The notes beneath the pieces were generated by a model that saw only the letters and a program-made list of their open reading frames with translations, was not told where the DNA came from and did no database searches. Made by a program: the position numbers and the translations under genes. A stretch of 64,000 nucleotides of DNA, taken from positions 7,039,803-7,103,802 of the forward strand of contig JAKTNV010000024.1 of the NCBI GenBank assembly GCA_022747635.1. The letters are read 5' to 3'. Source of the stretch: Hetaerina americana. Its lineage: Eukaryota > Arthropoda > Insecta > Odonata > Calopterygidae. Positions 10,600 to 24,794 of the stretch are shown here, piece by piece. Position 1 is the stretch's first letter, and the number at the start of each line of letters is the position of its first letter.

Positions 10600-13500
10600 T
10601 AGCTAGTCTAATAGCAATTATTAAGTTAATGAGCTCAAGTGTACCGCAATATTCTCTGATTAATTCAGTTTATTTTCTGTCTACATCAATTGTTTTTGTA
10701 ATAATGGGTTAAGGGTCGTCTGATAATTCTGATTTCTTGTGATCACGTTCCTAATTATGCTTTATTGAACTAGGATTTGATAGAAATTAGAATTAGAGTA
10801 TAATTGAAATTTTTAAGACTGCTATGAATTCAACTGAATGAGAAAACCAAGTTTGAGTGCTATGATGAATGCAAGTGCAGTAGTTGTACTTGGAATTTAA
10901 TGTATCAAGTTCTATAAGTGAAAGTATCAAATTTAAATTGTCAAATTGTTGATTTAGTTAGTTAAATAAAGAATCTTGGATCATTGATCATCAGTTAATA
11001 CGGGGTAAAAATGTGTCAAATGTTACAAGAAATGAAAAATAGTTTTTGTATAAATTTTATTTCAAAAGCATTTAATGATCATTATATTTCTGTACAGTCC
11101 TTTAAAATAACTTAGTCCAGTGCAAATTAAATTATGGTGCTGTGGTGAAAAATTTAAATATTTTTAAGTATATTCAAATACTATAAATATAAAAAAATAT
11201 TTTTGCTTGAGAAATTCGATATAAGCCCCTATTTGTTTTAATTGAGTTCTTTCAAATAGATATTTTCAAAGCATTGGAATTACTTTGCATAATAAATGTG
11301 ATTAAACAATTCTTTTTGCGGAGATGAATGCATGACTTATGTAAGCAATATTATTCTCAATAATTAAAACCTAATTTAACTTTCTTTAAAAATTATTTTT
11401 TGTGCATGGGTTCAAAAAGTGCAGAATAGGTTACTAATTTAGGCCTATGACAGATAAGTTCTTTCAGTAGTTTAAAGAATGTGTTTTGCTCAGCCAAGTT
11501 CCGACATATTTAAAAACATTTAAGTACGACAATATTCTTTCAATTGTTGGCTCAATTTGCGTCGTATTTATTTAGCATATATGCACGATTTTTATGCAAT
11601 GCAATGCACGATTTTTTGTGAGGTAGTCTCATAAAAAATGTTTCTTCGAGACTACCTGAAACCTATATTTTTGCACTAAAATTTTATGAATGAATGGAAA
11701 TATTTCTGTTGGAGTTAATAAATGAATTATATTATACATTGGGTGATGGAGAAAAATTCAAGTGCCTCGCACCTTTCTCTAAAAGTATCAATAAAAATCA
11801 ATACAAATGTTGCTGATTATAACCACGGTTTAATAAAAACAATATGGTAGAAATTTGTTTTTGATTTCGGCAGAAAGTGGTCTAATGTTGTGAAAAAATA
11901 GATTTAGGTAGTGGCAAGTTTATTTATAAAGTTCTCTACAAAGTATTCCTAAACAAATAAAACCAATCGGTATTTTTGAAAGAGCGAAAATCAACAGTAA
12001 GTTAAGTTTACGAATGGAAAGGGCAGTGATGACTGCAAATGACCCACGACGCCTCTGCGTTATGCGCCCCTTACTGGCCATGAAAAGCTTCGCTATAAAA
12101 TCTTAAGTGAATGCTACATCAGGTTCACTATAAATCGGAAACGATCATTCTTATCATGAAACATAAAAGAATCTAAGAGACTTTTCAATGCTTGGTTATC
12201 TCCCCATAAGAATTATGTCCTTAAACTCTGTACACTCTACCTATTGAGTTTTGAGAATTTAGAGCCTCACTTGATTACGAATGTACATATTTAGTGAAAT
12301 TTAGCGTATAAAATTAAAAATTTTTCTCTGCCCTAGCTCTATCATGCAACATTTGAGAAATCAGTCTATAAACGCAGCTGCTTGGCCTAAGACCATAGAC
12401 CTCTTGTTGGGCTAACAGTGTTCTGCATTACGATGCGTTCGCATGTTTTCACAGAGGGACTACGAGGGCTACTAAACTACACTACGATAAATCTTTGGTA
12501 TAATTACGATCATCCCTCCAATACTTAAATAATACCTATCACTTTCATATTACCTTAATATGTTTATCTACGTAGGTATGCATAACCTCGTAGTGAAAAT
12601 TTGTTTATAAAAATTTGGTGCAGTCTTCTCATTTGAGATGCCAAAAAATGTAATAAATTGCGAAATATGTTAAAAACATGCCTAAATATCTCCTTGAAAT
12701 GGAAAATACGTCATGCTTAACTGACAGAACTGAAGATTAGTTAGAAATAGGTCAGCTTGCGCAGTAGGAATTTAAGTGCCATCAGAATACCTTTGAGTTT
12801 ATTAGTATATCGAACTCATAGCACACGACGCCCATGATCCTCCAATATTCGTTGAAAATAGTGAATCATAATTGCTTTCATCACTCAATTACTTTCATAA
12901 ACAATAATTTACATGTGTGTGCCAGTACTTTAAATCAGGAACGTGTGGAAATATTAACGCATTAAAAGCTTAACGTACATGTGCAAAGTCAATTTAAAAT
13001 CACATTTCTTCCAATTCGTTACAGATAAAATTTTTCCGCCTGGCCACCGATTAAATTTTTCCTTAGTCAAAGTTAGAAGTAGCAGCAGCTTTGAAAAATG
13101 AGAGGAATTTTAGTATTGTGCGTAATGAATTATTGGATTTCATATAGGTTCTTTGTTGACAAAAATTGTAATGAAAGCATACCCAATTACACAATCAGAT
13201 ATTAACTTCATTCGCTGAATATAATTCTTAACATAAAATGAAACTTTGGGCGCACAAAAGCAAATTCTTAGCATAAAATATTATGGCAACAGCACCCAGA
13301 TTCACAGAATAGGTTGCCTGAAATCACCGGAAATACTCGCGGTAATCTATTTTAATGCTTCTTAAATTTGATTTATTTTACCAAATCTGAGGCTGACTGA
13401 TGATGAATATGTAAATCTATATCTGCTCACTCCACCGCAAGGAGGTAGTAAGGCACCAGCTATTGATACACAACTATTGGTTTACACATGCATTTTATTA

Positions 13501-15007
13501 TATATTAACTTATATGCAAAAACACTTGTACATATATATGTCAATATATGTCAACGTGCAATAATTTACCAAAACGTTAAATGTTTGTCTTTAAGTAAAT
13601 ATATTGTTATTATTACATATCGTGTGAGGGAATAACGACAATTTTAAGGTATCTAGTGAGTCACGCAGTAAAGCCTAAAACACTTAGTCAGAAGAGTGAA
13701 AAAAATCGTTCGCATATTATAATTCTAGGGTATATGTTGTATATAAGATATAAATTTAATTTATAATTCTCTTATCTTCTTCCCTTGCACAATTAGAGAG
13801 AGCTTTTTAGCCTACTTTAAAGCGAATTTTGTATTATTTACCACAATAATTATGGCATATAATTAAAATTCTAAAACTTAAATTTATCAAACCCATTTCC
13901 TCTGAACACAGCTTTAAAAAGGCTAAGACATTAGAAACCTTACGATATACAGCGATACACATCGAAATAAATCCGCCAAAGTAAACAGTATGAGGTTCAT
14001 TAAGTTTGTGAAGTGACTATGCTTACGAATAGTTTATTCCACGGAGCCAGCGCTTAAAAGAATTTACTAATGTAATTCCATCCCATTAGATTTTATTTAC
14101 CGAGGCAAAAACTAATAATAATGATAACATTCAATAAGCAATGGCTATGACTTGCATGGGCGTCCCTCATAATGTGGAATCGTAAAGGAATTCGGCAGGA
14201 TATTGGAAATAAGCAATATTAGAGTTTATTCTGCTGATGGTAATACTGTTCATGCGTACAATTTCTTGTTGAAGTGGAAAATTTTAGATTCTTCGTCAGA
14301 AAATAGAGGAAGATATCAGTCGCTGTAAACCAACCCCGAGATCGCTTCCCTTAAGAAGTCAGCCATTTGCTGAAATTTATTGAACTCACACCGGTAGAGA
14401 ATGTGCTTCCTTTTATTTGTGAATTCGCACGGCATTACTAAATGATCGTGGAGCAGAGCATACATCAGGTACAAATAAAACCAATTAATACGTAAATATT
14501 CAATGAAACATTATCATAATAACGCTGAATATTGAGTAAACTCCGAAGCACTGCGAATTTTTTGCGCTAAAGTTTGCTTCGTCATTTTTCACTGCTGAAG
14601 AGCTGAAGGCATAATATTAGGGCCATTTCATTATATACCATTTTCATAGACTGTTAAGAGGAGATATATTTAGGCTTAAGTATACTATGCTACTATTTCG
14701 TACGCGAATGTGACGAAACAGATGTCTCCCGGTAGAAAAGGACGAAGAGAAAATAAAGCAATGAATTTTCTGGCATATCTGACACATTGTAGGTTTTTAA
14801 TCCCATCCAAATCTAGAAGGCCATGTATAGCAGCCCCAGGGTTAAAGTAAAAAAGAGAATGAAGTAATAGTATCGTTACGAAGCATGCATTAAAGTAGTT
14901 AATGGCGATGGTAATTCAAAAATTCTTAGATAGGCATACAGCGTTCGTAAATACAGCAAGGCAAGTATGTACCTAAGACACGTTGGCTTTTTCATCTACG
15001 CCGCTCG
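10600..15007. other. Long AT-rich stretch without genes
   Basis: Over 4 kb of strongly AT-rich DNA has no open frame of note, no LINE 3' end, no tRNA signature and no obvious tandem repeat. Direct inspection shows nothing that can be annotated. Confidence 0.6.
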
Positions 15008-17930
15008 TTGAATTCTGCCTTATTATTGAGATTAAGAGGTTTTATTACTTGCCTCCGGGCGCTTGTAACCCTATGGCTACGTACAGCCATAGAGATACGG
15101 TTGTGTGACAAGGCGTACTTACTTTCAAGCATTAATGTCACTTTTATCGCGGTCCTGCGCCTTCATGTGATTCACCGAGAAAACATTTACCATTCCGCAC
15201 ATAAACACTATCTCCTGGGCTTAATTTCGAATTTTATGACTTTATCCAGGTATGAGTTATCCAGAACTCTAATGATTTTTTCGGACTGAACTAAGGAAAG
15301 AGCGCAACACTATTGGAAGAAATATGAAGCCTATCCCATGTTTAGCACTTCTTTCATTAATAAGGAACTTCTGTTCCATTCTGCTCTGGAACTGTTCCAT
15401 TTTCCTTTTAGAAATCATCAACGGAATAGTATTTTTTCGCACTAATTGTAAGATAACAAGTAATTAAATGGGGAGCGTACAAAATAGTGATCCACGAAAA
15501 TGTGGTTAGAGAAACCTTGAGTAGGGAGTCAGTTCTCTCACTATCCTTGAAGCACTCGCGAGAGAGATGGACACATATGGCTTAAAGGTTTTATGTCACC
15601 GGAAAACAAACTGTCGACATTCATTACACGGTCGGCCTATTACAACCAATTCTCCCATGCAGTTGGTATGCTAATAAATATTATCATGGGCAGAACCCGA
15701 GATTAAAGTATCCTTCCCTATTTTCGAAGCTTTGATGCTTGGATATTCGTCGCCTGACTCGAACCGCTCTTGGGATATGACCAACACAAATATCGAAGGA
15801 CTGAAATCCAATGTAATAACAATTAATGCCTATCGTTAGGATCTGTTATCATGAGGACATGGCTACAGGAGTTTTACGGATAACAAGAAAATTATTCGAT
15901 TCCATACTCCTTTCTTCGCACGTTTTTGCCGCCATTAAATCCGCAAATTTGAAGTAAATTCGCACCGTTCGGAAGGGGACGCCCCAAGTGGATGAGCGGT
16001 GTGACCTCCTTCCCCTCCCTCCAGTCACAGTAAAGCGGAATGAGATGTAAAAAGTCAATTTATTTCGACAATTAGCTTTGGTTATTCGGAGGGAGGGGGC
16101 ACGCGCCCCTACTTTTCCCCTTAGGCTAGATCAATGAATCACCATACGACTCCTATTCAACAGGGTCATAAAACAATCCGCGAAGTTGTAAATACTCATT
16201 GGCTTGAGGCCGGGTGATATGGGACGGCGGGTCTCGTTCGCAATGCAATTATCGATCTTCCTTTTTCCCAGGACCCAGAAGACGAAACAATTGACGGAGA
16301 AGTACGTGGAAAATTTACGGTCGACCCACATACACATACATACTTACCGACCACGCTAGCCGCGGAAATACGCTCGTACGCGCTTCTCTCTTTCGCTCTC
16401 TCGAAAATTTGCGGTCAACACTTCTTCCTCCCAGCATAAAGAGCAGACGAGATGAATTAAAAAAATGCTGACAGCATGTAATTAAGGCACTATTTGTGTG
16501 ACTGCCACAGTCATTGTGTGGAATCAATTTACTAAGTAAAGCTAGACAAAGTGTGGAATAAATTTACTAAGTAAAGCTGTGGAATATTTCCCCGCACTGG
16601 TTCCCGAAACGTAGTGTTTATTGTCGGTGAATTTGAACGCGAATACTCTGTATTTACTGTCTATCTTTAACGCAGCAAATTTTGTATGAACTCAAAAATG
16701 TATGCTTGCGAATCTCTTCCTACGTTTGCTATTGCTGGAATGAGGGAAATTGCTTTAGGGATGCAATTAATGAAATTCCTTATTTTAGAATACATTCTGG
16801 TTTAAACGGCATTTAATCACTTCATTCATTATTTATCACTATTTATCTTTATATTTGAACTTTAATTGATTCATCGCTTCCTCCTGGCGAGATGGGTCTC
16901 TAATGACGCCGATTTAGCTTCAGCCACCATATTCATCTGTATCGAATAGTAAAGATTTACTTCATGCAACGTAGATAACCTTAAACTTTAATTCGGCCTT
17001 TCTTTTTAAATCAAAAAGTTTTATTCTGAGCATTTATATTATCCGGAATGGTTTGCGAAACATTCAAACTTCAATCGTAACTTAAGTAAAACCAAAAAGG
17101 CATAGGTTTTCGTACCGCGAAGCGATATAAATTCTCATTTTCAACAGAAACGTTTTAATCTCTTTATGACAACTCGCTGTGTAACATCCTCAGTTTTGAA
17201 TGTATCACGAAGGAACAGATAGTTTAAGGCATATAACGAGGCTGCGGAGGAAGTTGGGAGACAGGCGATGAAGAAGATAGGAAATCTATGCGCGCGCGGG
17301 TGTGGATTACCTATGCACAATACTGTTGTTTTACAACACCGCTGAAAACAACCATTGATTCACGAGACCTACTTCGCCGCCCAGTTTTACCCTCGACGCA
17401 GGCGTAAGGGTCAACAGTTTTAGGGATTCGTGCGGCACTCCAAAACGCTCGGACTGGATGAGGGAAGCGTGTACCACCTCTTCCTACTCACTCATGTCAG
17501 AGAGAGAGACGACGGCAGAAGAGGAGGAGGAGACAGCGACCGACCTCTTTCGGGTTGGGAACTGCCAGCAAAAGCCATAAGGTGGTGGCTAGGCGGCTGG
17601 GAATAAAAGTGGGTAACTGGCACAGCGGACGCGCTCACACACACAAACACACGGCGCGCGCGGAATCACGGGAAGGGGCCTCTCTCTCTCTTTCTCTCAA
17701 AACACACACAGACACACACGTCGCTACGCCTCGCCTTTCCTCTCCTGTAGTTCTCCTCGGCAGAATAAGTCTTTTCCACTCTCGTGGTTCGATAACTCCA
17801 TAATCTCTCATCATCCTCTTTCTCCTCGCCGCGTCAAAGCTACGAACGTTTTTCCCGCTTTTTTCTCTATCAAATAGTTATTTTGTCTCAAGTGCCCAAA
17901 CTCTCGTTGGCTGGAATACAGTGTAGGAGG
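15008..17930. other. No recognisable gene; short direct repeat and GC-rich patch
   Basis: A roughly 27-bp sequence around TTTACTAAGTAAAGCT is repeated directly at about 16516-16542 and 16551-16577. From 17,270 to 17,830 the sequence becomes GC- and CpG-rich with (CA)n and (CT)n runs. It looks like a possible unmethylated island or promoter region, but no transcript can be inferred. Confidence 0.45.
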
Positions 17931-17990
17931 AACAATGCCTCGGGTAGGATTCGAACTCACGATCTTCATTTGGAGTAGCAATCAATCAAA
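17931..17990 (-). repeat. tRNA 3'-half-like sequence (SINE or pseudo-tRNA)
   Basis: On the minus strand, GATCGTGAGTTCGAATCC is a good B box and T arm, followed by TACCCGAGGCA as an acceptor-like 3' end. The 5' half is not readable next to it. A separate 5'-half-like TGCCTCGGTAGCTCAG lies at about 18681-18696 on the plus strand. The orientation mismatch means the two cannot form one gene. Confidence 0.35.
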
Positions 17991-18159
17991 TGTAAATCAC
18001 AAATCAACATACTAATGCCTGCTGGTCTTTTAAGTTTGTACGATATGAGGTGACAATTCGCTTCATCAGTCCCCTAATTATCTACGTATTTGCGAGAGAA
18101 TTTTTTAATAGAAACTCATGAGTTCATTGCGTGCAAAACCTTTGGACAGACAGTGCAAA

Positions 18160-18223
18160 TCTAAACCTATACAATACCCCGCAAACTGCCGCAAGGGCGT
18201 GTGGTAGGGGGTCTATTTGCCAA
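18160..18223 (-). repeat. LINE 3' end, orphan, minus strand
   Basis: CCCCGCAAACTGCCGCAAGG, then GCGTGTGGTAGGGGG, is the reverse complement of the LINE terminal hairpin region with a few substitutions. It lies about 45 bp before an (AT)n array. Confidence 0.8.
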
Positions 18224-18266
18224 CTGTTTGTTATTGGGTTGATTTAAAATAACATGCATAATATTC

Positions 18267-18269
<3 letters not shown>

Positions 18270-18341
<72 letters not shown>
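18270..18341. repeat. (AT)n microsatellite
   Basis: About 36 uninterrupted AT dinucleotides. Open frames through it are artefacts of the repeat. Confidence 0.97.
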
Positions 18342-18345
<4 letters not shown>

Positions 18346-21300
18346 TGACACGCATACAACACACGGCTCGTCAAAGCGAATAAAATTAAATATCAACGGC
18401 TAAGCATATTTATATTAATTTATAAATGCAAATGAATCAAATTTTTGCTATAAATTTCAATAAAATATTTTTTAAATAGAAAGGTTTGAATAACACACCA
18501 AAAAATTATTATATCATTAGTTTTTACGCCATTTTATCTTGTAATCTGTCTTCTAAAGTATTTACTCCAATACCCTATTGTTATGCGCAATCTTTCTACG
18601 TGGATGGCGGATTTCTACACAGGCCCTTTAAAGCTTTTTGTGATTAAATACATTTTTTGTCCCCTTTTGATGTTTATCAATGCCTCGGTAGCTCAGAAAA
18701 ACACGTCAATTCTATTGGTGGCAAAGAAATAAATAGGTCATTAAAATAACGGCTTCTCTAACGTTTCTTCATCTTCATTCCGTCTTATCCATTTTCCCTT
18801 TCTTCAGTGTTTCCCAATGGTCGCTAATCGACCTTCTCTTACGGTCACCTACGAATGCTTCTCCTTTGGTGTCTATTCCAGTTCCTCTTTTCAAACGCTA
18901 CAATGTATCCCCCCCCCCAACCCCCCTTCGCTCTCGGTGTGCCCGAAAAGGTGGTCACTGTGAAATCGCCGTAATTGGGGCGGGCGCAGGTCGGTCCTCC
19001 ATTCGTTTACCAATTTTAGTGCGAAAGAAAAAAGAGATTTTTACTAGTAAACATCCGCTCCGCTGTGGATAAACTCCCGTTCAACCACACAGACTGAATA
19101 AGGTCCTTTCTCCCCTGTCGTTTGAAAAAACAGGACACACCGGACTCAGTTGTATTTGCAGTGAAAAATATTTGCTTGCAAAGCTGGTAATTTGTCAATC
19201 CAGCGATCAAAACACAGAAAAATATCGATGCATACATATTTTTAACGATTTGCACCCATGTCTGTCCATAATTCTATCACTACTTGAACAATTACGCTTA
19301 AATCAAGATCACCATAATGAATCTGATAGGGAATTTCCAAGTATTTTCCTCTGTTAAGTAATTTTGCATTCCATTTCGCTAAAAGATTTTAAAATGAAGC
19401 AGTCTCATAGATTATTTTACTTCTTCAATATTTACTTTCAGACATATAACTAAATACGTAACCCTGTCTAAGTAAAGTTTATACATTTTGTTAAATATTA
19501 ATTATTTCTGTTTTAATTCAAGTATTTCTCACACCTTTGATTACTTTTATGGGACTTCTTTCTTTCTTCAAGTACATTTATGAGAGCTCTTGAAAGATCG
19601 GTAAAAGTACATCATACTTGTAACTGATGTAGACATGCATAGATATACATAATCAGGTCGTCGAATATTTCAGTGCCTAGGGTGAAAATTGCATTGCTTT
19701 TGTATATCAATATTTTAAATCTATAAGGCTGGGAAGCTTGAAATGACAATTGCTGCGGATGGTATTTATCTGTTATTTAACTCATTCTATCTCCGAGTCT
19801 TGGGATATACTTCGCAGAGACGTAATGATTTCTCAAATATCCTGATACCCTGGCTGACACCGAACGTCGTTCATTCTGCCAAACAAAGGGCTCCGTGGCA
19901 GCTGTTTTCAATAACTGCGACCACTGCCCTGAAAAAAGGTGGCTTAATTTAACTAACGGCAATTGACCATTTTATTAACCTTGAATTTTTCACTATTAGG
20001 TGTCGATCGCTTTGTTTTCGAAGAGAAGATTTTCGGCATATTGTGCGCGACATAGCGAGCGTCTCCCGACCTGAATTATAACTTATAAACTTCTATTCAG
20101 ATCCCATTTTTCGCTATCTGAGGACGTGCTTATTCCACATACGTGCCGTCCCGCACGCACACTTCTCAGACGTCAGAATGCGTTCGGCAACCCTGAAGGA
20201 GAGCCTTCAACGTGTGATGCAAAGGTCAGATCGACCATTGACGGAAGAGTGGACCTGAGTTCTCACACTTAATGATGCCCCTCGAAGTGTTCTTCAATAT
20301 TTTATTGGCGTATTTGATTGATTTAGCGGAAATCACGGTAGCCGATCCTCAATTAGTCGCGTCCTCCCACCAAAAGACTAAGTCAATCATTTGTTATTCA
20401 CGTTCACTTCACACCTTTAATAAGGCACAAAAATTGAAGAAATATGAAAACCCTCCTAAAGGAAGCAGAAATTAAATGCATGGACTTAAAAAAACACTAT
20501 GAAAAGCTACGAGGAAAGTATCATTTCAGGTTGGTTTAGGTCTGATTTAAGATATTAAGCAAATATTTAGGATTCGCCGGAAAACGTGCTGATGTTAAAA
20601 TTTGATAAGGCTGAAAAAACATTGGATAGAATATGGATTACTTTCATAAGGGGTATGACGGAAAATGGAATGACTTGGATGGCACTACCTTCGGACACGA
20701 TAAAACCAAGGCGGACTAAGGCACATGAAATAGGTACAGAGATGTGTATTTTGAAACGATAATAAAAAGAAAACTAATTGATGGGGATAGATCTGAACTA
20801 AATAGTTCCTTCTACCGTCTAAACCCTTCTCGATATTACATAAAATAAATAATACCAATCAAGTAGTGTTATGATACATTAAAGTAAACTTAATGTTAAT
20901 ACACATCGTCTTATACTGAGATAAAAATGAAAATAAATTACAAGAAACTACGTAAGATGCCGCGACAGTAACTTATGACGGAGTCCGCTAATATTCATTA
21001 CGATACAACCCTGGTTAAGGTGAATGATTTTTACTCTCTGAAATGGTTGCATCGTCATTAAGATAATTACTAATCATAGTAGGAGGGAGTGAAAATATAC
21101 AAAATTAAGCATAAATATAGAACAACGTAAGGATTGTAGACTGGTATAGGAATAGCACTAGTCTACCGGAATAGGGTAGGTTTTCGATGGACCCTGGAAT
21201 TACATAGTACTTGACTCCTGAGACCTAACTAACATCATACAAAATATCCTTAAACACCACTCCACAAGACGACTCAATGTATAGCTCTGCATATTTTCTG

Positions 21301-21792
21301 CCTACGTTAATTCTATCCAAAGTTCCTATTTCTTTCTTCTCCCTACTCTTTTTCCTAACATTTTCCCCTTTATTACCGTCTTCATAGACAGATGCCCTTA
21401 ACGAAAACACCCAATTCAGAAAAACACACATGAAATGAGGTGAGACAGGGAGGAAATCGTTAAGACCTTACGTCGTCTCAGCACATTATAACGCTCAAAT
21501 GAGAGAAATAAAATTCAAATTAAACAAGAAAAATAGACTCCATCACTAATGAATCCAAACAATCGTTATTTCGTCACACGATTTGCGATCAAAACAAAAA
21601 CTATGATAAGGAATCCGTCATAGCAATCAAAAAACCAAATCGTTTCTTTCTTTCAAGAACACTCCACGTTTACCCACAATCCCTTGTTAATCTCTGGCGT
21701 CCTTTTCTCCTTGACCTTCTTGTCTCCAGGTTGAAAGAAAATTCACCTGATTTGCTGAAAATTGCTACAAGAAGAGAGTAAGTGTGATTCAT
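18342..21792. other. No recognisable gene
   Basis: AT-rich with scattered short open frames lacking recognisable domains. A C-rich patch lies at 18908-18926. A stretch near 20,590 reads KFDKAEKTLDRI, which faintly resembles an RT motif but is too weak to annotate. Confidence 0.5.
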
Positions 21793-22015
21793 ATGCCGGA
21801 TGAATTAGGTTGGGAGCGCATGGATTCACGAAGAGATCACAAAAGACTTACAGTTACGTTTTTAGAAAGGTACAGGGCACCCGATTTTTCTAGCGACAGC
21901 GAGGGTATTAGTATGATAACGAATTACAATGGTAGATTCCACCAACGGGATTAAACAAAGAGAGATAGACCACATCATCGACAGATGCAGGCACTAATTC
22001 TTCCTTTGAAGATAG
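21793..22015 (+). pseudogene. LINE reverse transcriptase C-terminus, diverged
   Basis: DELGWERMDSRRDHKRLTVT, then FLERYRAPDFSSDSEGISM and NGRFHQRD, aligns with residues about 877-923 of the intact LINE protein (GDLGWEPLEVRREQARLRLL..., MAPHYLGRSDHKD). After a TAA or frameshift at about 21953 it continues KQREIDHIIDRC. The copy is old. A CATCTAC-rich stretch at 22110-22135 may be debris of another tail. Confidence 0.75.
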
Positions 22016-22825
22016 GTAATTGTAAAAAAAATCGCACCATAGTATTCGAATATATTTACTTTAAGACAAGCATTAATTGCTTTGGTAAATTATTGCATGA
22101 TTTATAAAAGCATTTCTACATCTACTACATCTACATGAATTCGAAAGGATGTGCAAACTAAATACAAGCTACTTGCGAGGTTTTGAGCAGATGAAGAGAC
22201 AATCGCCCCCGAACCGGCTCGAGTTTTATGACGCAGTTGTAGTTGCGTAGCTCATGAAAACCACAGTGACATAAACCTATTCTCAAAAAATTCCGATTAC
22301 GTCGGCAATTCACCGAAATCTCCAGGTGGCCCTCAAGAATCTCTCGCTGGGCTTGACCTAGCTGAGCTTGGGGTGTCCCAGCATAAGAAAGTAGATCTCG
22401 CCACCGTGGAGCCGCCATTAGAGGACGCTTTTGAAAGGTTGAAATGACGTCGGTCGGTTCTCCTAGTTACCTTGACAAGTTTTGTCAGCGGTTACGCGCC
22501 GACTGCACCTCAATGTATCTCTCGATATGGTGGTGCCTGCTTGCCCGCTGCTCCGGTGACGCTTTCATCCCTAAGTTGCATCACTTTTCCGAAAAACCTT
22601 ATAACGAGGCATCGTGAAAAAATGAGAATGCCGTTTAATCCAGCGTTTACAGGGTTGCCGGTCGACACAGTGACATGAATGATGAATTACGGCAAACCTT
22701 GCCGCTTCCTCGGAATGCCACCCTTATATGTTTGGTTTTTCATCTATCATAGCGCGAATTAAAACTGTGACAACAGATAGGCGAATTCATGTCAGTAAAA
22801 ATTAGAGAGAATAATTATAGAACAG
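22016..22825. other. No recognisable gene
   Basis: An open frame on the minus strand (22158-22418) and one on the plus strand (22472-22678) show no recognisable domain. Nothing else was seen. Confidence 0.4.
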
Positions 22826-22978
22826 AGAGATTTAAGACGTTATTTTTCCACGAACGATAAGGGATTAGAATAACATTGTTCGTCCGCGGTAGGAGTAAAA
22901 ATATTCGTGTCAAAATTAGTCTGGTGTGTCACTCCCTGCGACACACCTTGGCGGTGACTTGCAGGGTACTAAAATATC
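22826..22978 (+). repeat. LINE C-type 3' end (copy 1)
   Basis: It begins with RFKTLFF-like residues, the last readable part of a LINE RT C-terminus. It then has a 3' UTR that aligns with 25985-26152 (CGAACGATAAGGGATTAGAA, GTTCGTCCGCGGTAGGAG, GTGTGTCACTCC, GGCGGTGACTTGCAGGGTAC). The terminal block is homologous to the A-type end, but the sequence before it is different. Confidence 0.7.
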
Positions 22979-24794
22979 TAATAAAAAGATGTAAAATTTA
23001 ATATTCCCATAAAAATGACACATTAAGCCACGCCGAGCCAGAGCATCTCTCAGTGAAATCGTGTAATACGTGAACGTGTTAAGTATGAGAACCACATACA
23101 TGTAGTATGGGTATTTAATTACTCGAGACCATCGTCGGCATCACAGTGTGGTGTTGCATGATTTGTGCTGGGAGATTTTCTATTGTTTCATTCGCTATAT
23201 TAAATGCAAAAAAGAAGGTATTGTTCATGTATAATTTAACACTGACTCGCATTCAGTTATGGTAAAAGTTGCGTACGTAAACATGTTGGTGGTCAGATCA
23301 TTATTGTGAGATTGGCCCACTAGATAAGAATAGAAAATAAACATATCCAAAGAAAGTTTCAATATAATTGCTTATTTACAAAGCATAGTATGAAGTTTCC
23401 TTTACTTCTCCGTTGACTCGTATTTTCAAATGTACGTATTAGGACGTAATACCTTGCCAGGAACTACTCCGAACCTCAAATCGGTCAAAAGCAATGTGAG
23501 CACTTCGGCTTATGATACTCGGGCTCCCGAAAAATAACCGAAGAAATTACCCCCAAACATTTTGGTGAATCCCGGCTAAAATTTGAGCTAGTGTGAAGCG
23601 GTGCGTAAATGACTTAAAAACCATGTGGTCTCCTTTTGATGCAACCTCTCTTTATAGTTGCCCATTGCAATGACCCGGTTATGACTCACGCAGCCTTCGC
23701 GATCCGTTTTCCATCTCCTTTCTTCGACTAATAGAAATGCTGGTAGCCATTGTGAGATTCGGAGAGAGAAAGAGAGAGAAAGGTGCTAATGGGTTTACCC
23801 GCGAAAGCTACTGTATCAGCGAATGCGGAAGAGAAAAAGAAAATTCTTGAAGAGCTGGAAAACAGTGGCTCGAAAAAAGTAGGTGCTGCCTTGTTTCTCC
23901 TCGCTGTTTCTCTCTCTCTCTCTCAGTCTCCCTGACATATCTCCATCCTTCACTTTCTCCTTCATCCTTCCGTTCCACTCCCCTTACCCCGTCCGCATGT
24001 TCCTGCGCGCGCGCGTGTGTGTGCGTGCGTGTGACTTATTCCCATTTCACTAACTTCGTGTGTGTGCAGGCGAAAGTAGGGCAACGGAGGGATAACGGCG
24101 AGGGTGGGGTGGGGTCGTTGGGGTGGTGATGCAGGACACCCCATCCCCTCTAGGGAGGAGGACACTTGCCGGATGAATGGTCGTCGCCTGCCGGGTGTGC
24201 GGCTAAGGCAGAGATCCTTCCTTTCTGGTATTGTGTGGTCGGCTGAGCGAAGGACGGCGGTTTCGAGGTGTTAACGGGGAATGTGTCACGCCGCAGTCGA
24301 ATGTAAATCCTGGAAACTATAGCGAGCGAAACTGTTTTCAGGAACCCGAAAAATATGGAACCGCGTTGGTGTCACCGCGGAGGAAATACGCCTTTTTCGG
24401 AGGGCCTTTCGCTCGGTCCTGTGAACCAATTGCTCGAATGTCTACGGGAATTTCACTCCCAGATGAAATTCGTTTCCATTGCTTTGAAACCGACTCCATG
24501 AACCGTCATCATACGAAAAACATGAGCTGCGTGAACTTTTAAAGTAAAAAAAAACAAATTCCTTTTGCGTTTCGCTTATGAACCAGGCCTGTGATCCTTG
24601 GTTTTCTTGGGTGCATTCTTCTTGTCCCTAATGTATTTTCTCTTACTCTCTCCCTATTTCTTCATTATCATCAGTGAAGATATAATCAGGCACATTTTTT
24701 CCGATCGCTTTGAGTCATCCTCCTTTACAGTTTAAATAGCGCATTTTTAATTTTATATTACGTGCTACGGAGTAAAATACGTGCTACGGAGTAA
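22979..24794. other. No recognisable gene; GC-rich and simple-repeat patch
   Basis: (GA)n and (TC)n runs lie near 23760 and 23905-23925, and a (CG)n/(GT)n run lies at 24004-24032. The surrounding 23.9-24.35 kb is GC-rich. A 17-bp sequence (TACGTGCTACGGAGTAA) is duplicated in tandem at about 24760-24795. No coding exon can be supported. Confidence 0.45.

Noticed and set aside
18167..18364. Open frame through the (AT)n array
   Set aside because: The YIYI repeat is the microsatellite itself.
20590..20760. KFDKAEKTLDRI-like sequence as an RT motif
   Set aside because: The match is limited to a few residues, and no second RT motif is found in order.
22110..22136. CATCTAC repeats as a further LINE 3' end
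   Set aside because: Only the tail-like simple repeat is present; the diagnostic G/C block is missing.
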